Program-made: the position numbers and the translations under genes | Source: Sphingomonas sp. Leaf32 | GTDB lineage: Bacteria; Pseudomonadota; Alphaproteobacteria; Sphingomonadales; Sphingomonadaceae | Direction of reading: 5' to 3' | NCBI RefSeq assembly: GCF_001421765.1 | Contig: NZ_LMLA01000004.1 | Coordinates: 1-64,000 of the forward strand | Length of the DNA stretch: 64,000 bases | The notes under the pieces: model-generated | Databases searched by the model: none | Seen by the model: only the letters and a program-made list of their open reading frames with translations | Told to the model about the DNA's origin: nothing | Shown here: positions 1 to 8,877 of the stretch, one piece after another | How positions within the stretch are numbered: position 1 is the first letter of the stretch | Layout of the letters: each line of letters opens with the position of its first letter

Positions 1-305
1 GGACCGAGCCGTTCTGGCAGGCCATCCGTGCGGTCGAACCGCCAGAACCCCTGCAGATCAAGCTGGACGCATGGCGTTCGGGAGGAGAATTCGTGCGCAA
101 CGAGTGGGATACGTTCCAGGACCCGAGCTGGCTGAGCCTCTATGCGGGGTTCGGCGACCTGCCGCAGCGCCATTCGCCGCTGGCCGATGCCATCGGTGAG
201 GACGCGCTAGCCGACAGCTTCGCCCGGATGCGCGAGGCGATCGGCAAGACGCTGGCCCATGCCGAACCGCATGGGGCATTCCTCGCGCGGGTGGCGGGCG
301 CATGA
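1..305 (+). CDS. Tryptophan halogenase-like flavoprotein, C-terminal end (partial)
   Basis: The gene enters from the left edge; only about 100 C-terminal residues are present, read from base 3. They include a stretch ending WRSGGEF, the segment DPSWLSLYAGFG, and a terminal helix with DSFARMREAIGKT. This matches the C-terminal end of flavin-dependent tryptophan halogenase-family proteins, where a conserved Trp-rich segment and a His-Pro-like loop precede the last helix. The catalytic lysine and FAD motifs lie outside the window. In this group of bacteria such genes often stand beside TonB receptors and sugar-use genes, and are then probably not tryptophan halogenases in the strict sense. The stop overlaps the start of the next gene (ATGA), so the two are translationally coupled. 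The family call rests on a short fragment. Confidence 0.6.
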   Translation, partial: TEPFWQAIRAVEPPEPLQIKLDAWRSGGEFVRNEWDTFQDPSWLSLYAGFGDLPQRHSPLADAIGEDALADSFARMREAIGKTLAHAEPHGAFLARVAGA

Positions 306-1603
306 GCGGCGCGACCCATACCCGCGCCGTCGTCGCGATGAGTCTCGGCGGGCTGTTGTTCGGGTTCGACACCGCCGTCATCTCGGGCGTCACCGACGCG
401 CTGCGCGCCCAATATGCGCTGTCCGAAGCCGGCCTCGGCCTCGCCGTCTCCGCCGCATTGTGGGGCACCCTGGTCGGCGCGTTGTTCAGCGGCGCGCCGG
501 GCGACCGCTGGGGCAGTCTTGCCGTGCTGCGCGTCGTCGGGCTGCTCTACGTCATCTCGGCGGTCGGCTGCGCCATCGCGACGACGCTCACCGGCTTCGT
601 CGCGTTCCGCGTGCTGGGCGGGCTTGCCATCGGTGCGTCGTCGGTGCTGGTCCCGGTCTATATCGCCGAGATCAGTTCGGCGAAGCGGCGCGGGCTGCTG
701 GTCGGGCTGTTCCAGTTCAATATCGTCGCGGGCATCCTCGTCGCCTATCTCAGCAACTATCTGGTCGCGCAGGCGGTCGCCCCCGACCTTGCGTGGCGGT
801 GGAAGCTGGGCGTGGCGGCGGTGCCGGCGGCGCTGTTCCTGGTCCTGCTGACCGGCCTGCCGCAAAGCCCGCGCTGGCTGACCGCGCGCGGGCGCGGCGG
901 CGATGCGGCGCGCGCGGCGGCGCGGCTCGGCCTCGACGCCATTCCGGCGGGGGAGGGCGGCGGCACCGGGCGGCTCGACTGGCGCATCCATGCCACGCCG
1001 ATCCTGCTCGCCATCGCCATCGGGCTGTTCAACCAGCTCTCCGGCATCAACGCGATCCTCTATTACCTCAACGACATCTTTGCCGCCGCCGGCTTTACCG
1101 GCGTGTCGGGCGACGTGCAAGCGATCGCGATCGGCGCGGCCAACCTGATCGCGACCATCATCGGCATGGGAGTGATCGACCGGGTCGGGCGCAAGCCGCT
1201 GCTGATCGGCGGCGGCATCGTCACGGCATTCGCGCTCGCCGGGGTCGCCCTGGTCTATATGGGCGCGGCGTCGCCTGCATGGCTGCTCCCGCTCCTCATC
1301 CTGTTCATCGCCGCCTTCGCCATGTCGCAGGGGGCGGTGATCTGGGTGTATTTGAGCGAAATCTTCCCGACCGACGTGCGCGCACGCGGGCAGGCGATCG
1401 GCAGCGCGACGCACTGGGTCGCCAATGCGGTGCTGTCCTTCGCCTTTCCGCTGGTGGCGCATTGGGACCGGGCGCTGCCCTTCTGGGGCTTTGCCGCCGC
1501 GATGCTGGTGCAGGCACTGCTGGTCTGGCGCTTCTTTCCCGAAACCCGTGGCCGCGATCTCGAAGCGATCAGCGCCGACCTGACGAAAAGGACGATTGCA
1601 TGA
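302..1603 (+). CDS. MFS sugar porter (sugar:proton symporter type)
   Basis: This 433-residue inner-membrane transporter belongs to the sugar porter branch of the major facilitator superfamily (XylE/GalP relatives). Visible signatures are GLLFGFDTAVISG in helix 1, GDRWG in the first cytoplasmic loop, the helix-6 end motif PQSPRWL, QLSGINAILYY in helix 7, DRVGRKPLL in the second A-like loop, and a PETRG end motif. Twelve hydrophobic segments are expected from the pattern. Length is normal for the family. It overlaps both neighbours by ATGA, between a tryptophan-halogenase-like gene and a secreted glycosidase, so it probably imports the monosaccharide released by the glycosidase. The exact sugar cannot be read from the sequence. 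Confidence 0.9.
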   Translation: MSGATHTRAVVAMSLGGLLFGFDTAVISGVTDALRAQYALSEAGLGLAVSAALWGTLVGALFSGAPGDRWGSLAVLRVVGLLYVISAVGCAIATTLTGFVAFRVLGGLAIGASSVLVPVYIAEISSAKRRGLLVGLFQFNIVAGILVAYLSNYLVAQAVAPDLAWRWKLGVAAVPAALFLVLLTGLPQSPRWLTARGRGGDAARAAARLGLDAIPAGEGGGTGRLDWRIHATPILLAIAIGLFNQLSGINAILYYLNDIFAAAGFTGVSGDVQAIAIGAANLIATIIGMGVIDRVGRKPLLIGGGIVTAFALAGVALVYMGAASPAWLLPLLILFIAAFAMSQGAVIWVYLSEIFPTDVRARGQAIGSATHWVANAVLSFAFPLVAHWDRALPFWGFAAAMLVQALLVWRFFPETRGRDLEAISADLTKRTIA

Positions 1604-4600
1604 AAACGGCAATGATCGCCGCGCTGCTGGGCAGCGTTGCCTTGACCGGAGCCGCCGGCGCGCAGGTGCCGGCCAATGGCGGGCCGTACAATGCCAGTTT
1701 CCTGCCCGGCGGGATCGGCATCGAACGTCCCGTCACCGGGACGGTGACGCAGGCCGGCGCGCCGTACAGCTTCACCCTGTGGGTCGAGACGAACGAGACG
1801 CAGCCGGGCGACGTGCCGCTGATGGCGCTGGGCGATGCGCGTGTGCTGTCGCTGGTGGGCGGTCGGCTAACGCTCACCGATGGCGGCAGGACGATCGCCG
1901 GGACGACGATCGCTCCAGGCCGCTGGACAAAGGTGGCCGCCGTATCGGACGGCACCCGCGTGGTACTCTATATCGACGGACGCCCGACCGCGCAGGCTAT
2001 GCTGGCATCGTCGCCGACTGCACCGGTGCTGCACATTGCGCGCGCGCTTCCCGGACGTCCGCATTTCGGCGGCACGCTGGTGAGTGCGACGCTGCATTCC
2101 AGCGCGCTGACGGCGGCGCAGGTCGCAGCCATCCCCGCCCCGGATTTCGCCAATGTTCAGCTCTGGGAAGTCGGCGTCAGCTGGCCGTTCCAGAAACAGG
2201 CCAATATCGGCCTGACACAGCAACAGGACGCATGGACCCTGCCTCAGAGCAAGGGCGAAGACTATACAGCCCCCGTCGCCAAGCCGCTGCCGACCGCACC
2301 CGTCATGCAGCCGACCGCACCCGGCCGTTGGCAGATCAATGGCTGGCAACTCGCCGCCGCCCCCAAGGTTACTGGTGACGGCGCGGTCCTGTCGCGGCCC
2401 GGCGCGGCGGACACGGCGGACACGGCGGACGGCACATGGCGCGTGGCGACGGTGCCGGGCACGGTGCTCCAGACCCTGGTCGATCGCGGCGTCTATCCCG
2501 ACCCCTATTACGGCCTCAACAACCTGAAGATCCCCGAAAAACTGGCGCGGCAGGATTACTGGTATCGCACCCGCTTCACCGTACCGGCGGAAGCGGCGGG
2601 CCGGAAGCTGACCATCGTGTTCGGCGGCATCAACTATGCCGCCGACATCTGGGCGAACGGTGCGAAGCTGGGCAGCACCCGCGGCGCGTTCATTCGCGGC
2701 CAGTTCGATTTCGTGGCCGCTGCGGGCGAGAACGTGATCGCGGTCAAGGTCTCGCCGCCGCCGCACCCCGGCATCCCGCACGAACAATCGGTCAGCGCGG
2801 GCGTCGGCGAAAATGGCGGGCAGCTGGCGATCGACGGCCCGACCTTCGTCGCGACCGAGGGGTGGGACTGGATTCCCGGCATCCGCGACCGCAATACCGG
2901 GCTGTGGCGCCCGGTCGAGCTGGTCGCCCATGGTGCCGTCCGCATCCTCGACCCGCATGTCGTCACCGACCTGCCGCTGCCGCGCATCGACCGCGCCGAC
3001 GTGCATGTGACCGTGCCGATCGAGAATAGCGGCCCCGCGACCCAGGTCACGGTGAAGGTCGCGTTCGAGGGCGTATCGGTCGAAAAGGCCGTGACCGCGC
3101 CGACCGGGCGCAGCGAGGTGCGCTTCACCCCCGCCGACTTCCCCGCACTCCGCGTCGCCAATCCAAAATTGTGGTGGCCCAACAGCTATGGCGAACCGCA
3201 TCTCTACCACGCGACCTATCAGGTCAGCGACGCCAGCGGCGTGTCGGACAGCAAAGCGCAACGCTTCGGCATCCGCGAGGTCAGCTACGACCTGTCGCTG
3301 TTCGATGCGAAGGGCGCGCTGCGCCGGGTCAACGTGCAGACCACCGATGGCGGGCTGGCCGGACAGAAGCTGATCGACGTGCGCCACGCCGCGATCAAGC
3401 AGTCGCCGACCGGATGGGCGGAATCGCTGACCCCGGCGGGGGAGGCGTCGCGGGCCGTCACGCCGATCGCGGAAACGCTGCCCGAACCGCATCTGACGAT
3501 CCGCGTCAACGGCGTGCGGATCGCGGCGCGCGGCGGCAACTGGGGCATGGACGATGCGATGAAGCGGGTCAGCTATGCCTGGCTCGCCCCCTTCTTCCGC
3601 CTCCAGCGCGAGGCGCATATGAACGTCATCCGCAACTGGATGGGCACCAATACCGAGGAGGAGTTCTACGACCTCGCCGATGAGAACGGCATGATGGTCC
3701 TGAACGATTTCTGGCAATCGACCCAGAATTTCCAGATCGAGCCGGACGATGCCTCACTGTTCCTTGCCAACGCGCGCGACACCATCGCCCGCTATCGCAA
3801 CCACCCGTCGATCATCCTGTGGTTCGGCCGCAACGAAGGCGTGCCCTATCCGGCATTGAACGGGGGGCTGGACGATGCCGTGTTCCAACTGGACGGCACG
3901 CGCTGGTTCACCGGGTCGTCGAACGTCGTGAATTTGCAGGGGTCCGGCCCCTACAACTACCGCGCGCCGGAAGGGTATTTCACCGATCTCGCCACCGGTT
4001 TCTCGGTCGAGACGGGCACGCCGTCGCTGTCGACGGCGGAATCGATCGCGTCCTATGTGCCCGCCACCGATCGCTGGCCGCTGGGCGACGTGCTGGCCTA
4101 TCACGACTGGCATTTCGCCGGGAACGGCGACACGAAGACGTTCATGCAGACGCTGGCGACGATGTTCGGCCCCGGCCGCGACTTCGCCGATTTCGAGCGC
4201 AAGGCGCAGATGATGAACCTCGAAACGCACAAGGCGATGTACGAGGGGTTTCTGGGCCATCTGTGGACCAAGAATAGCGGCCGGCTGCTGTGGATGACCC
4301 ATCCGGCCTGGCCGTCGAACGCGTGGCAGATCTATTCGTGGGATTACGACACCCACGCCGCCTATTACGGGGCGAAGAAGGCGGCCGAGCCGGTCCATAT
4401 CCAGCTCAACCTGCCCGGCAACGAACTGGTGGTGCTGAACACGACGCAGGCCGATGCGAAGGGGCTGACCGCCGCCGTGCGGGTCGTGGGCCTCGACAAT
4501 GCCGAACTGTTCAAGCGCACCGATCGCGTCGACGCGCTGGCCAACCGCGCTACGCCGCTCAGCCCCGTGCCGCTCGACCCGCTCTATGCCGCGCATCCGG

Positions 4601-4998
4601 TGGTGCTGGTCCGCCTGACGCTCAGCGATGCGGCGGGCAAGCCGGTGTCGGACAATTTCTACTGGCGCGGGCGAGACGCCGCTTCGTATCAGGCGCTGAA
4701 CGATCTTGCCCCGGCAACGCTGACGGCGCGCATGGCGGCACCGGTGGTCGACGGGACCGACCGGATGGTCACGGTCGACCTCGCCAATGACGGCGCGGTG
4801 CCCGCACTCAACGCCAAGCTGACGCTGACCGGGCCGGACGGGAAGCGCATCCTGCCCGCCTTCTACAGCGACAATTACGTGGCACTGCTGCCGGGCGAAA
4901 AGCGGACGATCACCATCCGCTACCCCGCTACCGTCACTGCTGTGCCCGGCGTGACGCTGCGCGGGTGGAACGTGGCGGAGGTGCCGGTCGCGCGCTGA
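1600..4998 (+). CDS. Secreted glycoside hydrolase family 2 enzyme with N-terminal LamG-like domain
   Basis: The protein has 1132 residues from the ATG at 1600, which overlaps the preceding stop and begins a clear signal peptide ending near GAAGAQ. Residues about 25-185 look like a concanavalin/LamG fold. They are followed by a GH2 jelly-roll sugar-binding domain (about 250-450, with YWYRTRFTV and WDWIPGIRDRNTGLW), an Ig-like domain and a TIM barrel (about 600-870). The acid/base motif FGRNEG places Asn745-Glu746, and Glu804 in FSVETGTPS is the likely nucleophile. A further Ig-like region closes the protein. The architecture resembles exo-beta-glucosaminidase/beta-mannosidase-type GH2 enzymes, acting in periplasm or outside. 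Substrate is not assignable. An in-frame extension upstream of 1600 exists but runs antiphase through the MFS gene and is not coding. Confidence 0.88.
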   Translation: MKTAMIAALLGSVALTGAAGAQVPANGGPYNASFLPGGIGIERPVTGTVTQAGAPYSFTLWVETNETQPGDVPLMALGDARVLSLVGGRLTLTDGGRTIAGTTIAPGRWTKVAAVSDGTRVVLYIDGRPTAQAMLASSPTAPVLHIARALPGRPHFGGTLVSATLHSSALTAAQVAAIPAPDFANVQLWEVGVSWPFQKQANIGLTQQQDAWTLPQSKGEDYTAPVAKPLPTAPVMQPTAPGRWQINGWQLAAAPKVTGDGAVLSRPGAADTADTADGTWRVATVPGTVLQTLVDRGVYPDPYYGLNNLKIPEKLARQDYWYRTRFTVPAEAAGRKLTIVFGGINYAADIWANGAKLGSTRGAFIRGQFDFVAAAGENVIAVKVSPPPHPGIPHEQSVSAGVGENGGQLAIDGPTFVATEGWDWIPGIRDRNTGLWRPVELVAHGAVRILDPHVVTDLPLPRIDRADVHVTVPIENSGPATQVTVKVAFEGVSVEKAVTAPTGRSEVRFTPADFPALRVANPKLWWPNSYGEPHLYHATYQVSDASGVSDSKAQRFGIREVSYDLSLFDAKGALRRVNVQTTDGGLAGQKLIDVRHAAIKQSPTGWAESLTPAGEASRAVTPIAETLPEPHLTIRVNGVRIAARGGNWGMDDAMKRVSYAWLAPFFRLQREAHMNVIRNWMGTNTEEEFYDLADENGMMVLNDFWQSTQNFQIEPDDASLFLANARDTIARYRNHPSIILWFGRNEGVPYPALNGGLDDAVFQLDGTRWFTGSSNVVNLQGSGPYNYRAPEGYFTDLATGFSVETGTPSLSTAESIASYVPATDRWPLGDVLAYHDWHFAGNGDTKTFMQTLATMFGPGRDFADFERKAQMMNLETHKAMYEGFLGHLWTKNSGRLLWMTHPAWPSNAWQIYSWDYDTHAAYYGAKKAAEPVHIQLNLPGNELVVLNTTQADAKGLTAAVRVVGLDNAELFKRTDRVDALANRATPLSPVPLDPLYAAHPVVLVRLTLSDAAGKPVSDNFYWRGRDAASYQALNDLAPATLTARMAAPVVDGTDRMVTVDLANDGAVPALNAKLTLTGPDGKRILPAFYSDNYVALLPGEKRTITIRYPATVTAVPGVTLRGWNVAEVPVAR

Positions 4999-5004
4999 CC
5001 AGAC

Positions 5005-5036
5005 GATCGACCTGTCGACACGTCGACAGGTCGATC
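5005..5036. terminator. Perfect hairpin between convergent GH2 and apbE genes
   Basis: A 15-bp perfect inverted repeat (GATCGACCTGTCGAC and its complement) with a 2-base centre lies directly after the GH2 stop and overlaps the apbE stop codon. There is no clear T-run on either side, so it is a probable bidirectional terminator or mRNA 3-prime-end stabiliser rather than a textbook intrinsic terminator. Confidence 0.6.
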
Positions 5037-6024
5037 ACCCCAACATCGCGCGCAGGCGCGGGGTTAATATTTCGCGCACCCCATTGCAGTCCCGCACCAC
5101 GATCCGCGCCGCGACGTCCAGCGCCGGGATCACCCCGCTGTCCGGACCGGCGACCGCGATCGCCGTCGCCAGCGCGTCGGCCAGCATCGCAGACGGGGCA
5201 ACGACGCTGACCGACAGCACGCCATTGTCCGCCGGACAGCCGGTGCGCGGATCGATAGAATGATCGCCCCGGCGATAATTGCCCGAAGTCGCGACCGCGC
5301 TTTCATGCAGCGCGAGGCGCAAGGGGGCGAAGGCCGCGCCCGGCGGGTCTTCGAGGTCGACCCACCACGCATCGCCATCGGGCCGCATCCCGCGCCCGAC
5401 CAGCTCGCCGCCGATCTCGACCAGGCAATGATGCACGCCCTGCGCCGCCAGCAGGTCGGCGACGGCATCGACCGCATAGCCCTTGGCCACGCCGGACAGG
5501 TCGAGCGCGAGGCCGCCGGGCTGGCGCAATCGCGCGCGCGCCGGATCGAACCGCAACCGCTGCCATCCCGACACGGCACGCGCCGCATCGATCGCCGCCG
5601 CTGCGGGCGGCGGACAGGGGCCGGGCGGACCATAGCCCCATAGATCGACCAGACGACCGATCGCGGGATCGAACGCGCCGTCGCTCGCATGGGCGATGCG
5701 CAGCGACAGGTCGATCACCCGCGCCAGATCGTCCGGCAGGACAGCGACCCCGCCGGGCGGTAGCGCGTTGAACTGGCAGAGCGCGGAGGCCGGCTCCCAA
5801 TGGCTTAGCTGCGCGACCAGATCGGTCAACCGCGCCGCGATCGCGCGTTGCAACAACGCCGCCGCGCCCGCCATCGCCGGGGGCAGCGCGGCCAGCACCG
5901 TCCAGCTGGTCCCCATCGTCTCCCCGGTCAGCGTCGCCACCTGTGCGGCGGGGTCATGGCTGGCGAGCGCCGCCGCCTGCGGATCGGTCGGCAGCGCGAT
6001 CCGCGGCGGCAGGCGCGCCGCCAT
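5035..6024 (-). CDS. apbE: FAD:protein FMN transferase (ApbE)
   Basis: ApbE uses FAD to attach FMN covalently to a Thr/Ser of target proteins on the outer side of the inner membrane. Family motifs are clear: GTSW near residue 38, a YGPPG-like loop, DLSGVAKGYAVD, EIGGE, GNYRRG and a C-terminal DALATA acidic segment for Mg binding. Length (329 residues) is normal. I see no lipobox or obvious signal peptide at the N terminus, which is unusual because most ApbE proteins are exported lipoproteins. Its start overlaps the stop of the DUF4198 gene by one base (TGATG). As last gene of the siderophore operon, its likely client is the DUF2271 protein encoded two genes upstream, which has a flavinylation motif. 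Confidence 0.9.
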   Translation of the reverse strand: MAARLPPRIALPTDPQAAALASHDPAAQVATLTGETMGTSWTVLAALPPAMAGAAALLQRAIAARLTDLVAQLSHWEPASALCQFNALPPGGVAVLPDDLARVIDLSLRIAHASDGAFDPAIGRLVDLWGYGPPGPCPPPAAAAIDAARAVSGWQRLRFDPARARLRQPGGLALDLSGVAKGYAVDAVADLLAAQGVHHCLVEIGGELVGRGMRPDGDAWWVDLEDPPGAAFAPLRLALHESAVATSGNYRRGDHSIDPRTGCPADNGVLSVSVVAPSAMLADALATAIAVAGPDSGVIPALDVAARIVVRDCNGVREILTPRLRAMLG

Positions 6025-6869
6025 CAGGGGGTCATCACCTCCAGCGTGGTGACATAGGACAGCCGCCGGCCGGTCGCGCGGGCGACGCTCGGCTTGGCAT
6101 CCTCATGCGACGCGCTCAGCCAGTACATTCCCGCCGCCGGCCAGTCGATCGACAGCATCCCGTCGGTCCCGGTGGTCAGCTCGCGCGCACCCTCGGCATT
6201 GCGGTAGCGCTTGCCGCCGGGAACGACCGTCACCTTCAACCCCGGTGCGGGCCGCCCGTCGACCAGAAAGCGGAACCTGGCCGGCTCGCCCGCGACCAGT
6301 TCGTCGGGATGGGTGACGAAATCGATCTCTAGCCCCTTGGCGCTGGGTTTCAGCACGGTGCGGGTCGGTGCGCCCGACGTCACGAAAATCTCGTTGCGGT
6401 TGGCGGTTTCGACCAGTTGCACATCGGTCGCATCGGCGGGAATGTCGGCCACGGTCAGCGGCGGGCGGCGCACCCCGTCCGGTCCCGGCGGGCCACCGCG
6501 TCCGCCGACCCGCTGTTCGACGCCATTCACCTTGAAACTGCCCATCACGCCCGACATCGCGGTGCCGATCTTCCACGTCCCCGGCTTGTCGAGCTTCACG
6601 TCGAACACCGAACGATAGCGCCCGGTCGCGCCGTTCTGCACCTGTCCCGGCGTGCCGTCGGGCTGCCACACCTTCACCCCCTCCAGGCGGCCGGGCTGGT
6701 GATCGGCATAGAACAGGTCGTTGGACGCGGCGAAATCGACCGTCACCCAGCTGTCGGTGCCGGAAAACACGGTGCCGGAGGGCAGCATCCACAACCGATG
6801 GGCGGACACGGCGGCGGGCAGCGACAACAGGGCGGCGGCAGCAAGCAGATGGCGGGCGAAACGGGGCAT
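6024..6869 (-). CDS. Periplasmic DUF4198 (NikM-like) protein
   Basis: This 281-residue protein has a signal peptide (LLAAAALLSLPAAVSA) whose mature end begins HRLWMLPSGTVF. The mature sequence has a beta-sandwich pattern typical of DUF4198, a family seen with metal uptake genes. Several members start with a His directly after signal cleavage, a possible metal ligand. A second Ig-like segment near the C terminus (PARFRFLVDGRPAPGLKVTVVP) is also family-like. The start at 6869 was chosen over an upstream ATG (6890) because GAGGA lies eight bases before it. It lies 26 bp after the DUF2271 gene and overlaps apbE. Role in the operon: probably periplasmic handling of metal or a redox partner. This is inferred from context only. 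Confidence 0.75.
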   Translation of the reverse strand: MPRFARHLLAAAALLSLPAAVSAHRLWMLPSGTVFSGTDSWVTVDFAASNDLFYADHQPGRLEGVKVWQPDGTPGQVQNGATGRYRSVFDVKLDKPGTWKIGTAMSGVMGSFKVNGVEQRVGGRGGPPGPDGVRRPPLTVADIPADATDVQLVETANRNEIFVTSGAPTRTVLKPSAKGLEIDFVTHPDELVAGEPARFRFLVDGRPAPGLKVTVVPGGKRYRNAEGARELTTGTDGMLSIDWPAAGMYWLSASHEDAKPSVARATGRRLSYVTTLEVMTP

Positions 6870-6895
6870 GGGCGAAGTCCTCGACAACATGGGTA

Positions 6896-7384
6896 TCAGC
6901 GGGCGGCGATCGTGACGGCGCCCAGTTCGTGCGACCCGGTCGCGCGGGCGGCGCGCGCGGGGATGGTCAGCGGCACCTGCACCAGTTCGCGCCCGCCGGT
7001 CTCGCGCGCCGCCTCGACGTTCAGGACATAGGCGCCGGGGCGCAGACCCGTGGGCAGCGGGATATTGTGGGTGCCCGGCGCACGGGTCGCGCCGCTGACG
7101 CCATCGGCGGGCAACGCCATGCTGCGCCCGCCCTTGCGCCACCACGCGCGCAGGTCGGACAGCCATTTCGTCCCCGGCTCGGCCCCGGACTTGCGGACAT
7201 CGTACCACAGCGCCAGCGTGCGCGCCGCGCCGCCGCCCGCCGGTTCGATCCACACCGCGACATAGGGCCGGTGATATTCGGCGACCGACAGGCGCGGAAT
7301 GGTGACGCTGATCGTTCCGGCGGGCGGGGCGGGCGCGGCGGCGACGGTCGCACCGCCCAGAACCGCCAGTGACAGGATACGCAT
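6896..7384 (-). CDS. DUF2271 periplasmic protein, likely flavinylated
   Basis: A 162-residue exported protein with a short signal peptide (MRILSLAVLGGATVAAA), followed by a single DUF2271 domain with the family pattern PYVAVWIEP, LALWYDVRK and GTKWLSDLRAWWRK. Most telling is DGVSGATRAPG at residues 94-104. It matches the D-x-x-S-G-A-T motif onto which ApbE loads FMN in NqrC and RnfG, so Thr100 is the predicted attachment site. The operon also encodes ApbE and a PepSY membrane protein. Together they would form an extracytoplasmic flavin electron path, plausibly reducing ferric iron or a ferric siderophore in the periplasm. The motif is seen directly; the redox role is inferred. Confidence 0.78.
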   Translation of the reverse strand: MRILSLAVLGGATVAAAPAPPAGTISVTIPRLSVAEYHRPYVAVWIEPAGGGAARTLALWYDVRKSGAEPGTKWLSDLRAWWRKGGRSMALPADGVSGATRAPGTHNIPLPTGLRPGAYVLNVEAARETGGRELVQVPLTIPARAARATGSHELGAVTIAAR

Positions 7385-7397
7385 CGGGACTTCCCCT

Positions 7398-8030
7398 TCA
7401 GTGGATCAGGAACATGGCCAGCACGACCGGCAGCGCGATACCGCCCGCGACCAGCGGCCAGGTGGACGGGCGGCGCTTCGCATGGAGCTGCAACAGCAAC
7501 AGCCCGGTGATGGAAAACAGGACGCAGGCGATGGCGAACACATCGATGAACCAGAACCAGGCCGACCCGGCATTGCGCCCCTTGTGCAGGTCGTTGAGGT
7601 AGCTGATCCAGCCCCGGTCGGTCGTCTCGGCACGGACTGCGCCGTTGCTCAGATCGATGCTGACCCACGCATCGCCGCCGGGTCGCGGCAGCGCGACATA
7701 GGCCTCGCCGTCCGACCATTCGACGCCGTGGCCCGCGACGTCCAGCCCGACCCCGCGTTCGACGGCGGCAGCGACCGCATCGGGCAGGGGGCCTTTCGCC
7801 GCCGCCGCACCGGCCAGCGGGCGCAGCAACGGGGTCGGCAGTTGCGCCGTCCGTTCGGCGACGACCGGTTCGGCGGCGATCGTCGCCGCATGGTTCAGCG
7901 TGATGCCGGTCACCGCGAACAACAGCATCGCCGCCAGCGAGATGCCGGCGCTGATCCAGTGCCACGCGATCAGTTGCTTCGCCCACCATGCGCGCCAGTT
8001 GCGGCGGCGTTTGACGGCGGCGCCGGTCAT
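7398..8030 (-). CDS. PepSY-associated transmembrane protein
   Basis: The 210-residue protein has an N-terminal membrane helix ([24 protein letters not shown]), a periplasmic PepSY-like segment of about 90 residues, and two C-terminal helices ([19 protein letters not shown] and [19 protein letters not shown]). This is the layout of PepSY-associated TM (PiuB-like) proteins, which in several species take part in ferric-siderophore reduction at the inner membrane. Its start overlaps the piuC stop by ATGA and it ends 13 bp before the DUF2271 gene. Histidines in the first and third helices could bind haem, but that is not established here. Confidence 0.82.
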   Translation of the reverse strand: MTGAAVKRRRNWRAWWAKQLIAWHWISAGISLAAMLLFAVTGITLNHAATIAAEPVVAERTAQLPTPLLRPLAGAAAAKGPLPDAVAAAVERGVGLDVAGHGVEWSDGEAYVALPRPGGDAWVSIDLSNGAVRAETTDRGWISYLNDLHKGRNAGSAWFWFIDVFAIACVLFSITGLLLLQLHAKRRPSTWPLVAGGIALPVVLAMFLIH

Positions 8031-8710
8031 GCGTCGGCCCAGCGGCGCAGCAGATTGTGGTACAGCCCGGTCAGCTGCACGACCACGCCGTCACCCTGTC
8101 CGCGATCGGTGGCCAGCGCCTGCACCGACTGGTCGAGGTCGAACAGCAGCCGGCGTTCGCCATCGTCGCGTACCATCGACTGAATCCAGAAGAATGCGGC
8201 GGACCGCACCCCGCGTGTGACCGGCGTGACGCGGTGCAGGCTGGACGCGGGGTACAGCACCATGTGCCCGGCGGGCAACTTCACCGTTTGCGGCCCGAAC
8301 CGGTCCTCGATCACCAGTTCCCCGCCGTCATAGCTGTCGGGGTCTTCGAGGAACAACGTGGCCGACAGGTCGCTGCGGATGCGGAAATCGGTGCCGCGCT
8401 TCATGCGGATCGCGTTGTCGACATGCAGCCCGAACGCCTCGCCCCCTTCATACCGGTTGAACAGCGGCGGAAAGACCTTCAGCGGCAGCGCGGCGGCGAT
8501 GAACAGCGGTGCGCGGCCCAGCGCGTCGAGGACGATCCCGCCCGCCTCCCGCGCGGCAGCGCTGTCCTCGGGCAATTGCCGGTTGCGCTTGGCCAGCGCC
8601 GATTGCGTGCCCGACGTCACGTTGCCGTCGACCCAGTCGGCACCGTCGACCAGCGCGCGGACGCGGGCAAGCGCGGCGGCGTCCAGCACCTGCGGAATGG
8701 CGATCAGCAC
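8027..8710 (-). CDS. piuC: Fe(II)/2-oxoglutarate-dependent PKHD-type hydroxylase PiuC
   Basis: This 227-residue enzyme belongs to the PiuC/YbiX family of Fe(II) 2-oxoglutarate oxygenases found next to TonB siderophore receptors. The iron triad is visible as HVDN (His and Asp) and the distal SSLHRVTPV His, with the arginine for 2-oxoglutarate in [11 protein letters not shown]. The N-terminal [20 protein letters not shown] is characteristic. I chose the GTG at 8710. The longer reading frame (to 8809) is created by a palindromic intergenic repeat and has no homologous sequence. It follows the TonB receptor gene and overlaps the PepSY gene. Function in siderophore uptake is unproven even in model species. 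Confidence 0.88.
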   Translation of the reverse strand: MLIAIPQVLDAAALARVRALVDGADWVDGNVTSGTQSALAKRNRQLPEDSAAAREAGGIVLDALGRAPLFIAAALPLKVFPPLFNRYEGGEAFGLHVDNAIRMKRGTDFRIRSDLSATLFLEDPDSYDGGELVIEDRFGPQTVKLPAGHMVLYPASSLHRVTPVTRGVRSAAFFWIQSMVRDDGERRLLFDLDQSVQALATDRGQGDGVVVQLTGLYHNLLRRWADA

Positions 8711-8756
8711 GCCGCTTCGCCCTTCGTCACTGGAGTTCAATCCCTCTGACCGGGAC

Positions 8757-8839
8757 CGTCGCCCCAGCGAAGGCTGGGGCCTCAACCGGCTCCTGCCCCG
8801 TGCTGTCACGGGGAGATCCCAGCCTGCGCTGGAATGACG
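8757..8839. repeat. Paired palindromic intergenic repeat (REP/BIME-like), copy 1
   Basis: Two facing GC-rich modules (CCCCAGCgaagGCTGGGG on the left; an imperfect CCCAGCCTGCGCTGG module ending ATGACG on the right) flank a small hairpin (CCCCGTG/CACGGGG). It lies between the siderophore receptor and piuC, so it sits inside the operon and may affect mRNA processing or stability. Copies of the same architecture are at 21020-21106 and 49891-49986. Confidence 0.7.
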
Positions 8840-8877
8840 CTTGGTTCAAACAGGATGCGTTTCGACGCATGTTCAGA

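Noticed and set aside
140..1612. Long minus-strand frame (490 codons) opposite the MFS gene
   Set aside because: Composition is Arg/Gln/Asp/His-rich antisense of GC-rich coding sequence, with no domain or binding site; the plus-strand transporter is certain.
8711..8809. N-terminal extension of PiuC
   Set aside because: The added residues are a translation of the palindromic repeat; the family start is the GTG at 8710.
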